Origin: Agaribacter marinus | GTDB lineage: Bacteria > Pseudomonadota > Gammaproteobacteria > Enterobacterales > Alteromonadaceae | Reading direction: 5' to 3' | DNA: 64,000 nt | Assembly: GCF_030160655.1 (NCBI RefSeq) | Contig: NZ_BSOT01000005.1 | Location: 2,003,546-2,067,545 of the forward strand | Shown: positions 18,857-28,545 of the stretch, piece after piece | Layout: every line of letters begins with the position of its first letter | Numbering within the stretch: position 1 is the first letter of the stretch | Notes under the pieces: model-generated | Seen by the model: the letters and a program-made list of their open reading frames with translations, nothing else | Database searches by the model: none | What the model was told of the DNA's origin: nothing | Position numbers and translations under genes: made by a program

Positions 18857-19837
18857 TTATATACTGCCTCTTATATGTAGGCGAACCTTCTCAAAATAGA
18901 AACTCGATAATGCATGAAGCATTACATCTGAAAATTGAGGAAGGCTTGCCGCCGCAGCATTTTGAGCCACCTGTTTTGCACTGCTTGCACCTGCAATTAC
19001 GGTAGTCACCTGCGGGTGGTCCAAAATCCAGCGTAACGCTAGTTGTGCAAGCGGAATATCAAAGGGAAGCATGCTTTTCAACTCTTCAACTAAACAAAGC
19101 GCGGTGTCAAAGGGTAAGCCCGAAAATGTCTCACCAACATTAAAAAACTCTCCGTCTTTGTTGTAGTTACGATGATCTTTGTCTTCAAAAACGGTGCTAC
19201 TACTGAACTTCCCACTCAATAAGCCGCTCGCAAGGGGCAAGCGAACAATAATACCCACACCTGCGTCAGCGGCTTGCGGCAGCAATTTTTGCACGGCATC
19301 TTGTCGAAACAAATTAAAAATTATCTGCAAAGATGTTAGTCCAGGTTTATCCAAACACAACAAACCTTCGCTGATATTTTCTACGCTCGCGCCGTAATGC
19401 TTGATTAACCCTTCAGATCTGAAGTCTTCAAGATGCTGCCATATTGAATCACCTTGCATATGTTCAGGCGGTACACAATGTAACTGCACCAAATCTAAAC
19501 AATCTACTTGTAAACGCTCAAGCGAGCCTTCAATGCTTCTTTTCATATTATCAGACGAGTAACAATTTGGGTAAAGCGAGCTATCTCGGCCTAACTTAGT
19601 TACAATTTGGCGAGGCGCCTTATTGGCTTGTGTCCAATCGCCGATAGCTGATTCACTTTGCCCCGCACCATAGACGTCAGCGGTATCCCAAAATGAAATA
19701 CCCGCGTCATCAGCCGCGGCCAAGATGTCCGTTGAGTTGTCAACGCCTGAGCTACCAAAATCACCACCTAACTGCCAGCAACCTAAACCAATAACGGATG
19801 CCTCCAGCCCGCTCTTACCTAATACACGTTTTTCCAT
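18857..19837 (-). CDS. Aldo/keto reductase
   Basis: 326 residues with the catalytic tetrad D51, Y56 (FWDTADVYG), K81 (IVTKLGRD) and H120 (VQLHCVPP), and the cofactor-region motifs LPLASGLLSGKF and TTVIAGASSAKQV. The start has AAAGGATAAG upstream. It lies 36 bp downstream of the GH50 agarase gene in the same direction, so the two are probably co-transcribed. Reduction or oxidation of a sugar released from agar is a context-based guess. Members of this subgroup include sugar dehydrogenases as well as general aldehyde reductases. Confidence 0.82.
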   Translation of the reverse strand: MEKRVLGKSGLEASVIGLGCWQLGGDFGSSGVDNSTDILAAADDAGISFWDTADVYGAGQSESAIGDWTQANKAPRQIVTKLGRDSSLYPNCYSSDNMKRSIEGSLERLQVDCLDLVQLHCVPPEHMQGDSIWQHLEDFRSEGLIKHYGASVENISEGLLCLDKPGLTSLQIIFNLFRQDAVQKLLPQAADAGVGIIVRLPLASGLLSGKFSSSTVFEDKDHRNYNKDGEFFNVGETFSGLPFDTALCLVEELKSMLPFDIPLAQLALRWILDHPQVTTVIAGASSAKQVAQNAAAASLPQFSDVMLHALSSFYFEKVRLHIRGSI

Positions 19838-19873
19838 ATCTTATCCTTTCATTACTACTAAGGTACTACTCAT

Positions 19874-22123
19874 CTATTTAAAACGTCTTTGATATAATTC
19901 TGTATTCATTTCTTTTGCGGCATTCACCATTTCTGCATATGGCGTATCTGTCACCGAAATAAACCCAATGTTATAGTTTTCACCGTCATATACTCGACCC
20001 GTTAATGGACCATCTGCATATTGAAAATAATGTGCGCCAATGTAATTAGGGTTATCAATCACAGAATACATGTAGTCTTTAAACATTTTGGCTCGGTCAT
20101 CTTGATCTGAGGCCATAATGATACCTGGATGGAACATACGATTGTCCATCGCTCCCATATGAAACTCGCCAATGATGGCAGGCATATCTAAGTCTTGCAA
20201 AAACGCCCATTGTCTTGGAATGATACCTTCCTTATATACATTGAAGCTGATGACATCTACATGTTTTGATGACGCTTCGACGACTTCTTCGGGCATTCCC
20301 CACACTGGAAATCTAGCGCCGAGATAAAGGTGATTAGGCATATGCTTTTCCATCGCTTCGTTGACTATGCGGAAGTATTGATTAGCAAACGCGTACAACA
20401 TATCGCCGTAGTCCTTGTCCAAGGCCTCGGTTGTCATCGTTGAGTCAATACCTGCGTCAAACGCTTCCCAACTAGCAATATCTTTATCCCATGCCTTGTT
20501 TAGCGCTTCTATCGTCTTATATTTTGCTTTCATCATTTGCGTGAAATGCGCTTTGGTTGGCACTTCAGCGCCGTTCTTAGGCAATGTGGTAAGAATAATG
20601 CCTAATTTGCTGGCTCTAGTTTCTGAGCGTCCAAAGCTTTTCTCGTTGTCTATAAATACACCCACGCACCATGGGTTATCTTGTACTTCTTGCGCGACAC
20701 GCTGAACCGTAGCATCTGCGCTCGCTGCAAACACGGGATCAAATACGTCAGGCAGAGCACCCCAAAAATCTTGACCACTAGATACTGTTTTATAATCCCC
20801 AGTTATCCAACCGTTGGCAAAATATGGCACCTTATTGTTATCGTACAGCTTAGGCGATGTCCAATTGCCGAGAGACGTAAAACCCCAATTCATCATGCGA
20901 CGAACCGTAGTATCAAGCCACATATTTTCGTAATTGTTGCCATACTTACGTTGTAAGTTTGCGCGTTGAAAATTAAAAGATTCTCCTTTTAATAGCGCAC
21001 CAGAGTGAGTGTATCCTGCGTAACTATAATGTTGACCCAAATCGCCATCCAGCGGCGGTAACCACTCAAACATGTCGACTCGACTCTGCAATTCTACATG
21101 GCGCGTTGACCTGTCATTCGGTTCATCATAATCATACCCAGTCATTGTCGCGGCATCACCAAGGCGAATGATATCAAGGCCAGTGGCAAAATAAGGATAG
21201 CCTTCAGGGTCAATAAATGCCCATTTATCACCTACCTTACCCGTGCGAAAGTAACCTGTGGCTTCTTGCTTTTCGCCGTTTTTCCAGCCGCCAAACTTAC
21301 TACGGTCAGAAAATAGCTCGCCCGTTAATTCAGCTTGTTCGGTTTTTTTCTGTGCGATAAGCTCTTCTTGAGAATGGACTTTATCAGCAAAATCTACAGT
21401 GGCATTTTGTCCGAACTGATCAACAGTATTGGCGAGGAAATCTTCGTTTTTAGGTGGGTTTTGTCTAAGTCTAATGTTGTCGATGGTTATCTCTTTGTCA
21501 AATAAAGAGTATTGAACGCTTAGCTCTACTTGTGTAATCGCTTTAGTATCTAAATTCTTTTTTCCCCACAAGGAAATAAACTGAATATCATCAGATGCCC
21601 AGGTAGGTGGGTTGTTTCGCAATCCGGACAAGAAATTAAGCTCAATATCACCCCGACCTTCAGGTGTTGCAAGGTCATGCCCGGCTAACTTAGCGTAATA
21701 TGTTTTCACACCGCCACGCGCCACACTAACACTGCGAGTATAGTTGTTGCCGTGCACATCTGACACATCCAAGAAAATATTCACGGAGTGTTCACCATCA
21801 TTGGCTATATCAAACGCGATATTGAAGTCGTCATACTCGCTCCAATCATAAGGCGTGTCAGGTTTTATCAATAGCGACGAAAAGTAATTGCTTTGTGAAG
21901 CAAACTTCACATTAAGTGCGGTTGAGTCACTTTTTACTAGTTCGCCATTTGAAGCAACAAACTTTACGTCACCATTAATGTTTCCATCTTCAAAGTCATG
22001 TAACACTTTAATCACTTGGTCAGTGTTAACGTCAGCATTCGTTGTTTGTTCTGTAGCGACTTGTTCACATGCGCTCACTAAAATTGATGCTGCCAATACT
22101 GGCAATACTGAGAACTTATTCAT
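19874..22123 (-). CDS. GH50 beta-agarase lipoprotein
   Basis: 749 residues. Lipobox VSAC gives C19, so it is probably attached to the outer membrane. Residues about 40-220 form an N-terminal carbohydrate-binding-like beta domain. The catalytic part (about 270-745) has the GH50 acid/base in CVGVFIDNEKSFG (E494) and the nucleophile in IIGEFHMGAMD (E653); the distance of 159 residues is close to that of known GH50 enzymes. The family is confined to beta-agarases, many acting in exo mode to release neoagarobiose. A LysR regulator is divergent upstream, and an aldo/keto reductase follows at 36 bp. No other agarase is in the window. Confidence 0.87.
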   Translation of the reverse strand: MNKFSVLPVLAASILVSACEQVATEQTTNADVNTDQVIKVLHDFEDGNINGDVKFVASNGELVKSDSTALNVKFASQSNYFSSLLIKPDTPYDWSEYDDFNIAFDIANDGEHSVNIFLDVSDVHGNNYTRSVSVARGGVKTYYAKLAGHDLATPEGRGDIELNFLSGLRNNPPTWASDDIQFISLWGKKNLDTKAITQVELSVQYSLFDKEITIDNIRLRQNPPKNEDFLANTVDQFGQNATVDFADKVHSQEELIAQKKTEQAELTGELFSDRSKFGGWKNGEKQEATGYFRTGKVGDKWAFIDPEGYPYFATGLDIIRLGDAATMTGYDYDEPNDRSTRHVELQSRVDMFEWLPPLDGDLGQHYSYAGYTHSGALLKGESFNFQRANLQRKYGNNYENMWLDTTVRRMMNWGFTSLGNWTSPKLYDNNKVPYFANGWITGDYKTVSSGQDFWGALPDVFDPVFAASADATVQRVAQEVQDNPWCVGVFIDNEKSFGRSETRASKLGIILTTLPKNGAEVPTKAHFTQMMKAKYKTIEALNKAWDKDIASWEAFDAGIDSTMTTEALDKDYGDMLYAFANQYFRIVNEAMEKHMPNHLYLGARFPVWGMPEEVVEASSKHVDVISFNVYKEGIIPRQWAFLQDLDMPAIIGEFHMGAMDNRMFHPGIIMASDQDDRAKMFKDYMYSVIDNPNYIGAHYFQYADGPLTGRVYDGENYNIGFISVTDTPYAEMVNAAKEMNTELYQRRFK

Positions 22124-22251
22124 TGTGTTAGAAATACCTGTTTATTAATCTTTAGTTAAAGTTTGTTGCCAAAATGTAGTGTACAACATAAGCTATTGTT
22201 AATAATTATCCTCTTAATTAACTATACGTTAAATATTACTAAACAAAGCCC

Positions 22252-23148
22252 ATGTTACAAGCAAATGTTATTGCCTTACTTACTGTAGTTGAAACTGGCT
22301 CGTTTACAAAAGCGGCAGAGAAACTATCTGTATCCAAGGCGCGTGTATCGCAACAAGTTTCCACCTTGGAAAAAACCTTGGGTGCAGCTTTGATTCACCG
22401 CTCTACCCGAAAAATAAGACTTACCCAAGCTGGCGAATCTTACTATGAAGAATGTCGCAGAGCCGCAAATATTCTTTCGTCTGCTGAACAACAAATAAAA
22501 GACGGGCAAAACGCATATGAAGGGTTAATAAGAATAAACTCTGTTGGTGGTATATTTGCTGAATCTTTGCTCACGCCAGCAATTACAGAGTTTATGCTCA
22601 CCTATCCCAAAATCTCCATTCATTTGGACTTGAGCAGCAATAAAGTTGATATATTGACTCAACGGTTTGATTTAGTGATGCGTGTCGGTCAACTAGAAGA
22701 TTCCGCCCTTATTGGTAGAGAGCTGATTCGATTGCGCACAATGATTGTGGCAAGCCCAGAGTATCTAGAACAAAATGGAAGACCTGAACATCCGCATGAA
22801 TTAAGTAAACATCGCTGTTTATGCGGCAGTATAAAAAAATGGCAGTTTCTATGCAGGGACAATAATAAAGATATTGAAGTCATGGTTGACGGACACTTTT
22901 CTGCACCAAATGGCCATGTTATCTGTGAAGCCGCGAGAAAGGGGCTTGGCATCGCGAGAACTAATGAGCTATATACAACGGAAATGTTAAAAAACGGTGA
23001 TTTAGTCGAGCTTTTCACGGACTGGAATATCTTACCTCAGCCACTCTCGCTGATTTATCCCAAAGCAAGATACAAAACCATGAGAATGAAATTGTTCATA
23101 GAATTTTTAGTGGATTGGTTTGGGCGATATAAAATGCCTATCAAATAG
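22252..23148 (+). CDS. LysR-family transcriptional regulator
   Basis: 298 residues. The N-terminal helix-turn-helix is clear (about 14-60: ETGSFTKAAEKLSVSKARVSQQ, abbreviated, then ALIHRSTRKIRLTQAG). A periplasmic-binding-like effector domain follows (about 88-290). The sequence is nearest to the group with short arginine-rich linkers that regulate neighbouring oxidoreductase genes. It is divergently oriented to the GH50 agarase over a 128-bp AT-rich gap, the usual layout for a LysR regulator and its target. Control of the agarase/aldo-keto reductase unit is inferred. Confidence 0.85.
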   Translation: MLQANVIALLTVVETGSFTKAAEKLSVSKARVSQQVSTLEKTLGAALIHRSTRKIRLTQAGESYYEECRRAANILSSAEQQIKDGQNAYEGLIRINSVGGIFAESLLTPAITEFMLTYPKISIHLDLSSNKVDILTQRFDLVMRVGQLEDSALIGRELIRLRTMIVASPEYLEQNGRPEHPHELSKHRCLCGSIKKWQFLCRDNNKDIEVMVDGHFSAPNGHVICEAARKGLGIARTNELYTTEMLKNGDLVELFTDWNILPQPLSLIYPKARYKTMRMKLFIEFLVDWFGRYKMPIK

Positions 23149-23230
23149 TGGGGATTTATATCTACCTTGCGCCTGACTAACAAGGTAGATAAACGATCGG
23201 ACCGTCTAGATAAACGCACTAATAATCGAC

Positions 23231-24565
23231 TTAAGGCGCTGCCTCTATACTCTGAAGCACTTCATAATTCGTTTTTTCTTTTTCGACGTATTGCTGCCAT
23301 TGTCTAGAAGAGGCTCTTGTTGCAGGAAATTGCTCAGCTTTAGCCAAGGTATCAAGTGCGTCAACAAACAATCGTTTATTATACAATGATAAACCCAGCA
23401 CCAAATAAGTATTACCAGGTGAGCGCAAACTCCCCTTTTCAATCGCTTTATTCGCTGAGGCAATGGCGTCATCAAATCGGTCAGCATTGAAATAAATTAA
23501 CGCAAGTTGGGCGTCTAAGACGCCATCCTCAGATAAATCTGCCGCCTTAGCAAAGACCGGAATGGCTTTCTCATTTTCTTTCGCTGATTGCCACGCCTGC
23601 GCTAAAAAGCGCAAGTTACGTAGATTTTCATCTAAGACATTGTCGCTAATTGCTTGTTCCATCAATGCCGCACCTTTGTAGGGTACACCATTGAAATAAT
23701 ACAATTGAGCCAAATTAAATGTATCATTTGCACTAGTGACAAATCCGCGTTGATAAGCAATTTCCATTGTTGCAAGTTGCTTCTTCGGTTGCTCTAGTTC
23801 ACCATACATGCCAGCTAACTGCACCCAGTACTTAGGTTCATCATACAAGCGAATAAGCTTTGCAATAATCTCTTTTACCTTCTCAGGCTGCTTCAGCTCA
23901 AAGTAGATAGCACGTTGCAAAACTAACCAGTTCTCGTCAGGTAGATACCCCTCAGCCTCATGACCAGCAATTGCTTGCTCAATATATCCTCTAGCTTCTT
24001 CAAATTTTTTACCTTGGTACAGTGCCTGCGCCTTGAGTATATAATTTTTGGGTGGGATATTGCCGTTATTGAGGGACTCCCAGCGCTCCAAGTACTCAAC
24101 CACTTTATCAAAGTTACCTTGCGCCATATTTAATTGTGCGAGGCTGTACAAGGCTGTTTGTTCGAAACCTACAGGAATCGGGCTTTGTTCTATGGCTTTT
24201 TCAAATGACGCGATAGTCTCATCAAAGCGTTCTTCATTATAGTAAATGAATCCATAGAAATTATACATTGTTGCAATTTCGTAGGCATTCATACTATTCA
24301 TCTTAGACTTTACTTCGTCCAAAATAGCTAATGCGCCGTTAATATTATCAGCATCGCTTTCCGTTTGTGCGCGAGACAATTGCTCATAAACTTTTGCCCG
24401 AAGTGTCGGTACTCTGCGTGTCTTTACTTCCGACTCTTGCATTGCCTTTACTTGCGCACTATAAAATACGCTAGACGTGCCAAGTACTAATGAACCAAAA
24501 CATATTGATACTGTAAGCAAGCGACTGACGAATGATGAATTAAAAAATGTATTTCGTTTTTGCAT
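23231..24565 (-). CDS. TPR protein of the TonB2-type operon
   Basis: 444 residues from the ATG at 24565, which has GGAG 9 nt upstream; a TTG start at 24580 is also open. An N-terminal hydrophobic segment (about 12-40) looks like a signal peptide or anchor, so it is probably periplasmic. The rest is tetratricopeptide repeats (for example YNFYGFIYYNEERFDETI, LVLGLSLYNKRLFVDAL). It is the last gene of the operon DUF3450-TtpC-ExbB-ExbD-TonB-TPR, separated from tonB by 16 bp. In vibrios and Shewanella a TPR protein is found at the same place; it may stabilise the complex or contact receptors. Confidence 0.85.
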   Translation of the reverse strand: MQKRNTFFNSSFVSRLLTVSICFGSLVLGTSSVFYSAQVKAMQESEVKTRRVPTLRAKVYEQLSRAQTESDADNINGALAILDEVKSKMNSMNAYEIATMYNFYGFIYYNEERFDETIASFEKAIEQSPIPVGFEQTALYSLAQLNMAQGNFDKVVEYLERWESLNNGNIPPKNYILKAQALYQGKKFEEARGYIEQAIAGHEAEGYLPDENWLVLQRAIYFELKQPEKVKEIIAKLIRLYDEPKYWVQLAGMYGELEQPKKQLATMEIAYQRGFVTSANDTFNLAQLYYFNGVPYKGAALMEQAISDNVLDENLRNLRFLAQAWQSAKENEKAIPVFAKAADLSEDGVLDAQLALIYFNADRFDDAIASANKAIEKGSLRSPGNTYLVLGLSLYNKRLFVDALDTLAKAEQFPATRASSRQWQQYVEKEKTNYEVLQSIEAAP

Positions 24566-24581
24566 CTTCAAATTCTCCAAA

Positions 24582-25187
24582 CTAGTTCAACTCGAACGTT
24601 ACTTGCGTTTGCACGCCAGCAACATCTACGGGCTCACCATTGATCACCCGCGCTTTATATTTATAGCTCAGCACTGAGTTAATGGCCGCTTGTTCAAAAA
24701 TCCCTTCCGGTTCGGCTTTAATCACCACAGGGTCTTTAACGGTGCCTAGTTTTGAAACCGTGAACTCGACAATTACGTAACCTTGAATGCCACGTTGCAT
24801 TGCACGTCGTGGATACACCGCCTGCGAACGAGCGATAGGCACAAAATCTCCGTCACCACCACCTAGCGATACACCACCTTCAAGGCCAACATCCGCGCTA
24901 ACATCAGCAGAAAAATCCATACCACCAGCAGCCGCATCAGGAGAGCTTGATTCCATTGGCGGTGCTTCCATTGCTGGAGGCGGCTCTTCTGGCTTTGGCG
25001 GCTTGCGCGGTTTGCGGTCTTTTTGCTCAACCTGTTCTTCTTGTTTTACACGCACAAAGTCCAATACTTTACCTTGTGGCGGTTCACCCATTTCGCCACC
25101 GCCGGTTTTTATTAGATATTGCATCAAAAAGAACAAACCAAGTGTTATCGCTGCGGCACAGAATAATGCGATTACAAATCTAATCAT
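24582..25187 (-). CDS. tonB: TonB2-type energy-transducing protein
   Basis: 201 residues. One N-terminal membrane segment (about 3-22), a short Pro/Glu/Lys-rich linker (KPRKPPKPEEPPP region, about 58-75), a Gly/Ala/Asp linker, and a C-terminal TonB domain (about 110-201, with YPRRAMQRGIQGYVIVEF). The short length and the missing long Pro-repeat are typical of the TonB2 class, which works with a TtpC protein. It transmits proton-motive force from ExbB/ExbD to outer-membrane receptors. The start lies 3 bp after the exbD stop. Confidence 0.92.
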   Translation of the reverse strand: MIRFVIALFCAAAITLGLFFLMQYLIKTGGGEMGEPPQGKVLDFVRVKQEEQVEQKDRKPRKPPKPEEPPPAMEAPPMESSSPDAAAGGMDFSADVSADVGLEGGVSLGGGDGDFVPIARSQAVYPRRAMQRGIQGYVIVEFTVSKLGTVKDPVVIKAEPEGIFEQAAINSVLSYKYKARVINGEPVDVAGVQTQVTFELN

Positions 25188-25190
25188 GAT

Positions 25191-25598
25191 TTACGGCTCT
25201 TGTGCAGCAATAGAAACGTCTTCAATACCAGCAGCTCTAGCCGAGTCCATTACTTTAATAAGGACCTCAGTCGTTGCTTTTTTATCTGCTTGAATAACAA
25301 CAGTGCCTTGCGGGTTTTCAGCATATAGTCGCTCAATATTTGCTTGTACAGCACGCACGTCTACCTTGCGCTTATTGATCCAAACTTCGCCTTTATCGCT
25401 AATTGCCACAAGTATACTTGCACGATCTTTTTTCACAGCCGTTGCCGCATCTGGACGATTTACATCGATACCCGCTTCTTTTACAAAAGATGCCGTAACT
25501 ATAAAGAAGATTAACATAATGAATACAACGTCTAGCATAGGCGTCATATCGATATTGGCTTCTTCTTCGTCAACTAAATTTTGAAAATGTTGTTTCAT
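25191..25598 (-). CDS. exbD: ExbD-family proton channel subunit
   Basis: 135 residues with a single membrane segment containing the essential aspartate (MTPMLDVVFIMLIFFIV, D23) and a periplasmic domain (about 45-135). It partners ExbB in the inner membrane and couples proton flow to TonB. Fourth gene of the operon, 25 bp after exbB. Confidence 0.93.
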   Translation of the reverse strand: MKQHFQNLVDEEEANIDMTPMLDVVFIMLIFFIVTASFVKEAGIDVNRPDAATAVKKDRASILVAISDKGEVWINKRKVDVRAVQANIERLYAENPQGTVVIQADKKATTEVLIKVMDSARAAGIEDVSIAAQEP

Positions 25599-25622
25599 TG
25601 TCTTATTCCTTACTGCTAACTC

Positions 25623-26150
25623 TTAGCCAATCTCGCGTTCAAGCTGCAATTCATCTTCAAGATGCATGCGCTCTGTTTTACTAGTCTTTGCTAACCATGT
25701 GGAGGCAAAAACGCCTGACAATGCACCAACCATTCCAGCCATTGTCGGAATAGTTGCCTTCGATACACCTGATGCCATCGAACGGGCGTTGCCTGACCCA
25801 GTCATTGCCATTACATCAAATACTTCAATCATGCCCGTCACGGTACCCATCAAGCCCAACAAAGGACAAAGTGCCACAAGCGCTTGGATAATAGGCACAC
25901 CCGCATTTAGCTTAAGACTAACCCGCGAAATATACGCTGAACGAATTTGCTCAGCATTCCAAGAGCGGCGCTCTTTACGGGCATTCCATTCAGCAATAAG
26001 ACTTTTCTTATATTTAACGTGGGTCGTATTAATGTAAAACACGCGTTCAAGGATGAGCAGCCACATCACGAAGATCAGAGCGCCGATGTAAATTAATACA
26101 TAACCACCTGTCTCTGTAAAATCGCGAATTGCTTCTAAAAACTCAATCAT
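25623..26150 (-). CDS. exbB: ExbB2-type proton channel subunit
   Basis: 175 residues, a short MotA/TolQ/ExbB protein with three membrane segments (about 13-35, 88-110, 128-150) and the family core CPLLGLMGTVTGMIEVF. It is the small ExbB that pairs with ExbD; the longer ExbB-like protein upstream is the TtpC partner. It lies 12 bp after the TtpC-like gene. Confidence 0.92.
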   Translation of the reverse strand: MIEFLEAIRDFTETGGYVLIYIGALIFVMWLLILERVFYINTTHVKYKKSLIAEWNARKERRSWNAEQIRSAYISRVSLKLNAGVPIIQALVALCPLLGLMGTVTGMIEVFDVMAMTGSGNARSMASGVSKATIPTMAGMVGALSGVFASTWLAKTSKTERMHLEDELQLEREIG

Positions 26151-26162
26151 CGTAGCGCCCTA

Positions 26163-27551
26163 TTATTTACTAGCTGTCTTCTCAGCGCGCTCAGCAATTA
26201 CACCAGACGCTTGCTCTTGTAGGATATATACAATGTTTTTGTTACGCGTATTTAAAATTGCGTATAAGAGTGTTGTCGGAATGGCAACAACCAATCCAAG
26301 TACAGTTGTTACAAGCGCAGTTGAAATCCCACCAGCCATTAACTTGGGGTCACCAGTACCAAACAAGGTAATCTGCTGGAAGGTAATAATCATACCTGTT
26401 ACCGTCCCGAGTAATCCCATTAACGGCGCAACCACAGAGATGATTTTAATAATCGTAAGGAAGCTACCCAACTTTGGTAGTTCACCTAAAATCGCTTCGG
26501 TTAAGTGAAGTTCAAGTGATTCAGTATCAGCATGTGGGTACTTGTCACGCACCTGCATAACACGGCCTAGCGGGTTGTTACTACTAAAACTATCCGATTT
26601 AAGCTGTTTGTTCACTTTAGCTTGAGTGATACTTAAGGCGATAAGACGATAAATTGCCAATACAAAGCCAATAGCACCAACGATAAGAATGATGTAGCCA
26701 ACTAATCCACCTTGTTCTACACGTTCTTTCAAACTTGGTGCCTGGACTAGCAAGCCTAAAATAGATCCACCCGTTGGGTCTAAACCAAAACCAATTAAGT
26801 CACCGTTAGAAGACTCTAAATCATCGATTGACGATAAAAAACGGTCTTGTGGCTGGCGCACTAGCTCTGACACAGTCTCTGTTACGCTGTCGTAATCTAA
26901 GTATTTTCCATCTGCAACCAATGCAAAAGGGCCTACACGGGTAACTTCTTTAGATACTTTGCTACCGTCAGCTTCAACCACTTCGGTTGTAAATTTTGTG
27001 ACTTTGCCAGATTCAGTCATTTCACGTTGTATTTCAAACCATACACGTTCAATTTCTTCAATTGACGCAAGCTTAGATGAGTTCCCCATAGATTGGGCCA
27101 TTTCATCCAAAAACTCGGCACGCCCAGAAATTTGAGCAGAGATAACCGAGTTATAAAACTTATTCTTGGTATCACCAGCCACTTGTTGTAAAACACCGAA
27201 GAGTTCTTTTAGTGAGCCTAAGCGATTGTCTAACGCACCGTTTAAATCGGCCAACTTAAACTCGTTTTGTTCAAACTCAGTTTCAAGCGTTTCTGAATCA
27301 CGTAACATCGCATCTCTGCGAGCAAGAGTGTCACGCAAGATTTGTGTTTGCTCCGCACTGCGAGCTGCAAAGTCTGCTTCACGTTGTTTATTTTGTTCAG
27401 ACTGCGCAAACTTTCCATCTTCAAGTTGCTTTAAAAGTGCGTCTAAGTCGATTGCGCGCTCATTGTCTTGCGCGTTTACACTGCATGCCATTAGCACAGC
27501 TGCCGCAGTTGCGATGGCCTTACCGACCAATGAATTAAACTTCATTTTCAT
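26163..27551 (-). CDS. TtpC-like protein (signal peptide, coiled coil, MotA/TolQ/ExbB domain)
   Basis: 462 residues. A signal peptide (cleavage near VNAQD, about 27) is followed by a long charged coiled-coil region (about 35-110, 150-180) in the periplasm and then a C-terminal MotA/TolQ/ExbB channel domain with three membrane segments (about 285-440, core MGLLGTVTGMIITF). In Vibrio the TtpC protein is required for TonB2-dependent, but not TonB1-dependent, transport; order and architecture here match. AAGGAA supports the first ATG. Second gene of the operon. Confidence 0.88.
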   Translation of the reverse strand: MKMKFNSLVGKAIATAAAVLMACSVNAQDNERAIDLDALLKQLEDGKFAQSEQNKQREADFAARSAEQTQILRDTLARRDAMLRDSETLETEFEQNEFKLADLNGALDNRLGSLKELFGVLQQVAGDTKNKFYNSVISAQISGRAEFLDEMAQSMGNSSKLASIEEIERVWFEIQREMTESGKVTKFTTEVVEADGSKVSKEVTRVGPFALVADGKYLDYDSVTETVSELVRQPQDRFLSSIDDLESSNGDLIGFGLDPTGGSILGLLVQAPSLKERVEQGGLVGYIILIVGAIGFVLAIYRLIALSITQAKVNKQLKSDSFSSNNPLGRVMQVRDKYPHADTESLELHLTEAILGELPKLGSFLTIIKIISVVAPLMGLLGTVTGMIITFQQITLFGTGDPKLMAGGISTALVTTVLGLVVAIPTTLLYAILNTRNKNIVYILQEQASGVIAERAEKTASK

Positions 27552-27562
27552 TTTTATGTTCC

Positions 27563-28327
27563 TTAGTCAGTAATCGCTACTGGCACCATTAATAAATCTG
27601 GCGCTAGTTGTTTTTTGGCAATTCGAAGTGCTTTTGTTACCTGAGTACGGTAGCTAGATTCAAGTTCTTCCCATTGACGAGTTTGTTTATTCCAAACACC
27701 TTGACGGCTTTGATCGCGAGTCTGGTAAAGTAACGCTGTACGACCAATACGCAGAAAATCAACTGCCGTTTCGTCGCCGTCGATATCAATCAAACCACCA
27801 TATGACTCAATTGTGCGGCCATAATCCATTTCAATTTGAAACGCTTCCATTACCCGGCGAAACTTCTCAGAAGGGGCCACACTAGCTTGATCCATCAAGT
27901 TATTTAAATCGGCTACACGGTTGGCACGCTCTTCTGGCAAAAAAGGCATATCCAATTTAATAAACTGACCTAAGCCTTCAATCATATTTATCATCAACGG
28001 TGTTATTTGACGCTCTACGACACTTACTTCGTCGATAGCCGCATTTAGGTCAAGCATCTCTTGCTCTTGGTTACCAATCTGCTTTTTCAGTTGCCCATTG
28101 TATACGTCCAAACCTTCAATCTCTTTTAGCAAGGCTTTGTATTGCTGAAGTTTGCTACCGATTTGTTCAGATATACCATCGATTTTATTTTGGGTTGTTT
28201 CTGCAGACGCATTAATTTCTGTTGCAATTTCATTCGCAGAGTCAAGATACTGATCCTCTTGAGCGATGGCCGAAAACGACAAAACACCGGTCAATAAAAT
28301 CGCACCTAATGGAGCTAACACCTTCAT
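27563..28327 (-). CDS. DUF3450 periplasmic coiled-coil protein
   Basis: 254 residues, signal peptide cleaved near AIAQE (about 22), then a predicted coiled coil (about 30-105) and a helical C-terminal half. This family regularly precedes TtpC in TonB2 operons of Alteromonadales and Vibrionales; its exact role is unknown, perhaps a periplasmic extension of the TtpC complex. AGGAAA precedes the ATG. It is the first gene of the operon, and a PHO-box-like promoter lies 63 bp upstream. Confidence 0.87.
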   Translation of the reverse strand: MKVLAPLGAILLTGVLSFSAIAQEDQYLDSANEIATEINASAETTQNKIDGISEQIGSKLQQYKALLKEIEGLDVYNGQLKKQIGNQEQEMLDLNAAIDEVSVVERQITPLMINMIEGLGQFIKLDMPFLPEERANRVADLNNLMDQASVAPSEKFRRVMEAFQIEMDYGRTIESYGGLIDIDGDETAVDFLRIGRTALLYQTRDQSRQGVWNKQTRQWEELESSYRTQVTKALRIAKKQLAPDLLMVPVAITD

Positions 28328-28373
28328 ACAATTTCCTACTTAGATTTTGGGACTATATAAATTTACCGCGCAG

Positions 28374-28407
28374 AGGATAGGAATTTTCTATGACATTTTT
28401 ATTACAA
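28374..28407 (-). promoter_or_regulatory. PHO-box-like promoter of the TonB2-type operon
   Basis: Minus strand TTGTAAT-AAAA-ATGTCAT (28407-28390), 10 bp, then TATCCT (28379-28374). This is one of the closest matches to the window consensus. It would place the whole six-gene energy operon under PhoB. Confidence 0.75.
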
Positions 28408-28545
28408 ATCTAAAGTAAAACTTAGGCATAACAAATAATTCATATAGTTAACAGTGCTATGCGGTAACAAGCTTACTAAAATTAATTTTGTAAAACGCTG
28501 ATTTTGTTATGATCTAACCAAGCATTTTATTGTATAAAGGCGATC

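Noticed and set aside
24787-25293. 168-residue plus-strand open frame across tonB and exbD
   Set aside because: Antisense shadow of two well-supported genes; its Ser/Pro-rich stretch is the complement of the TonB linker.
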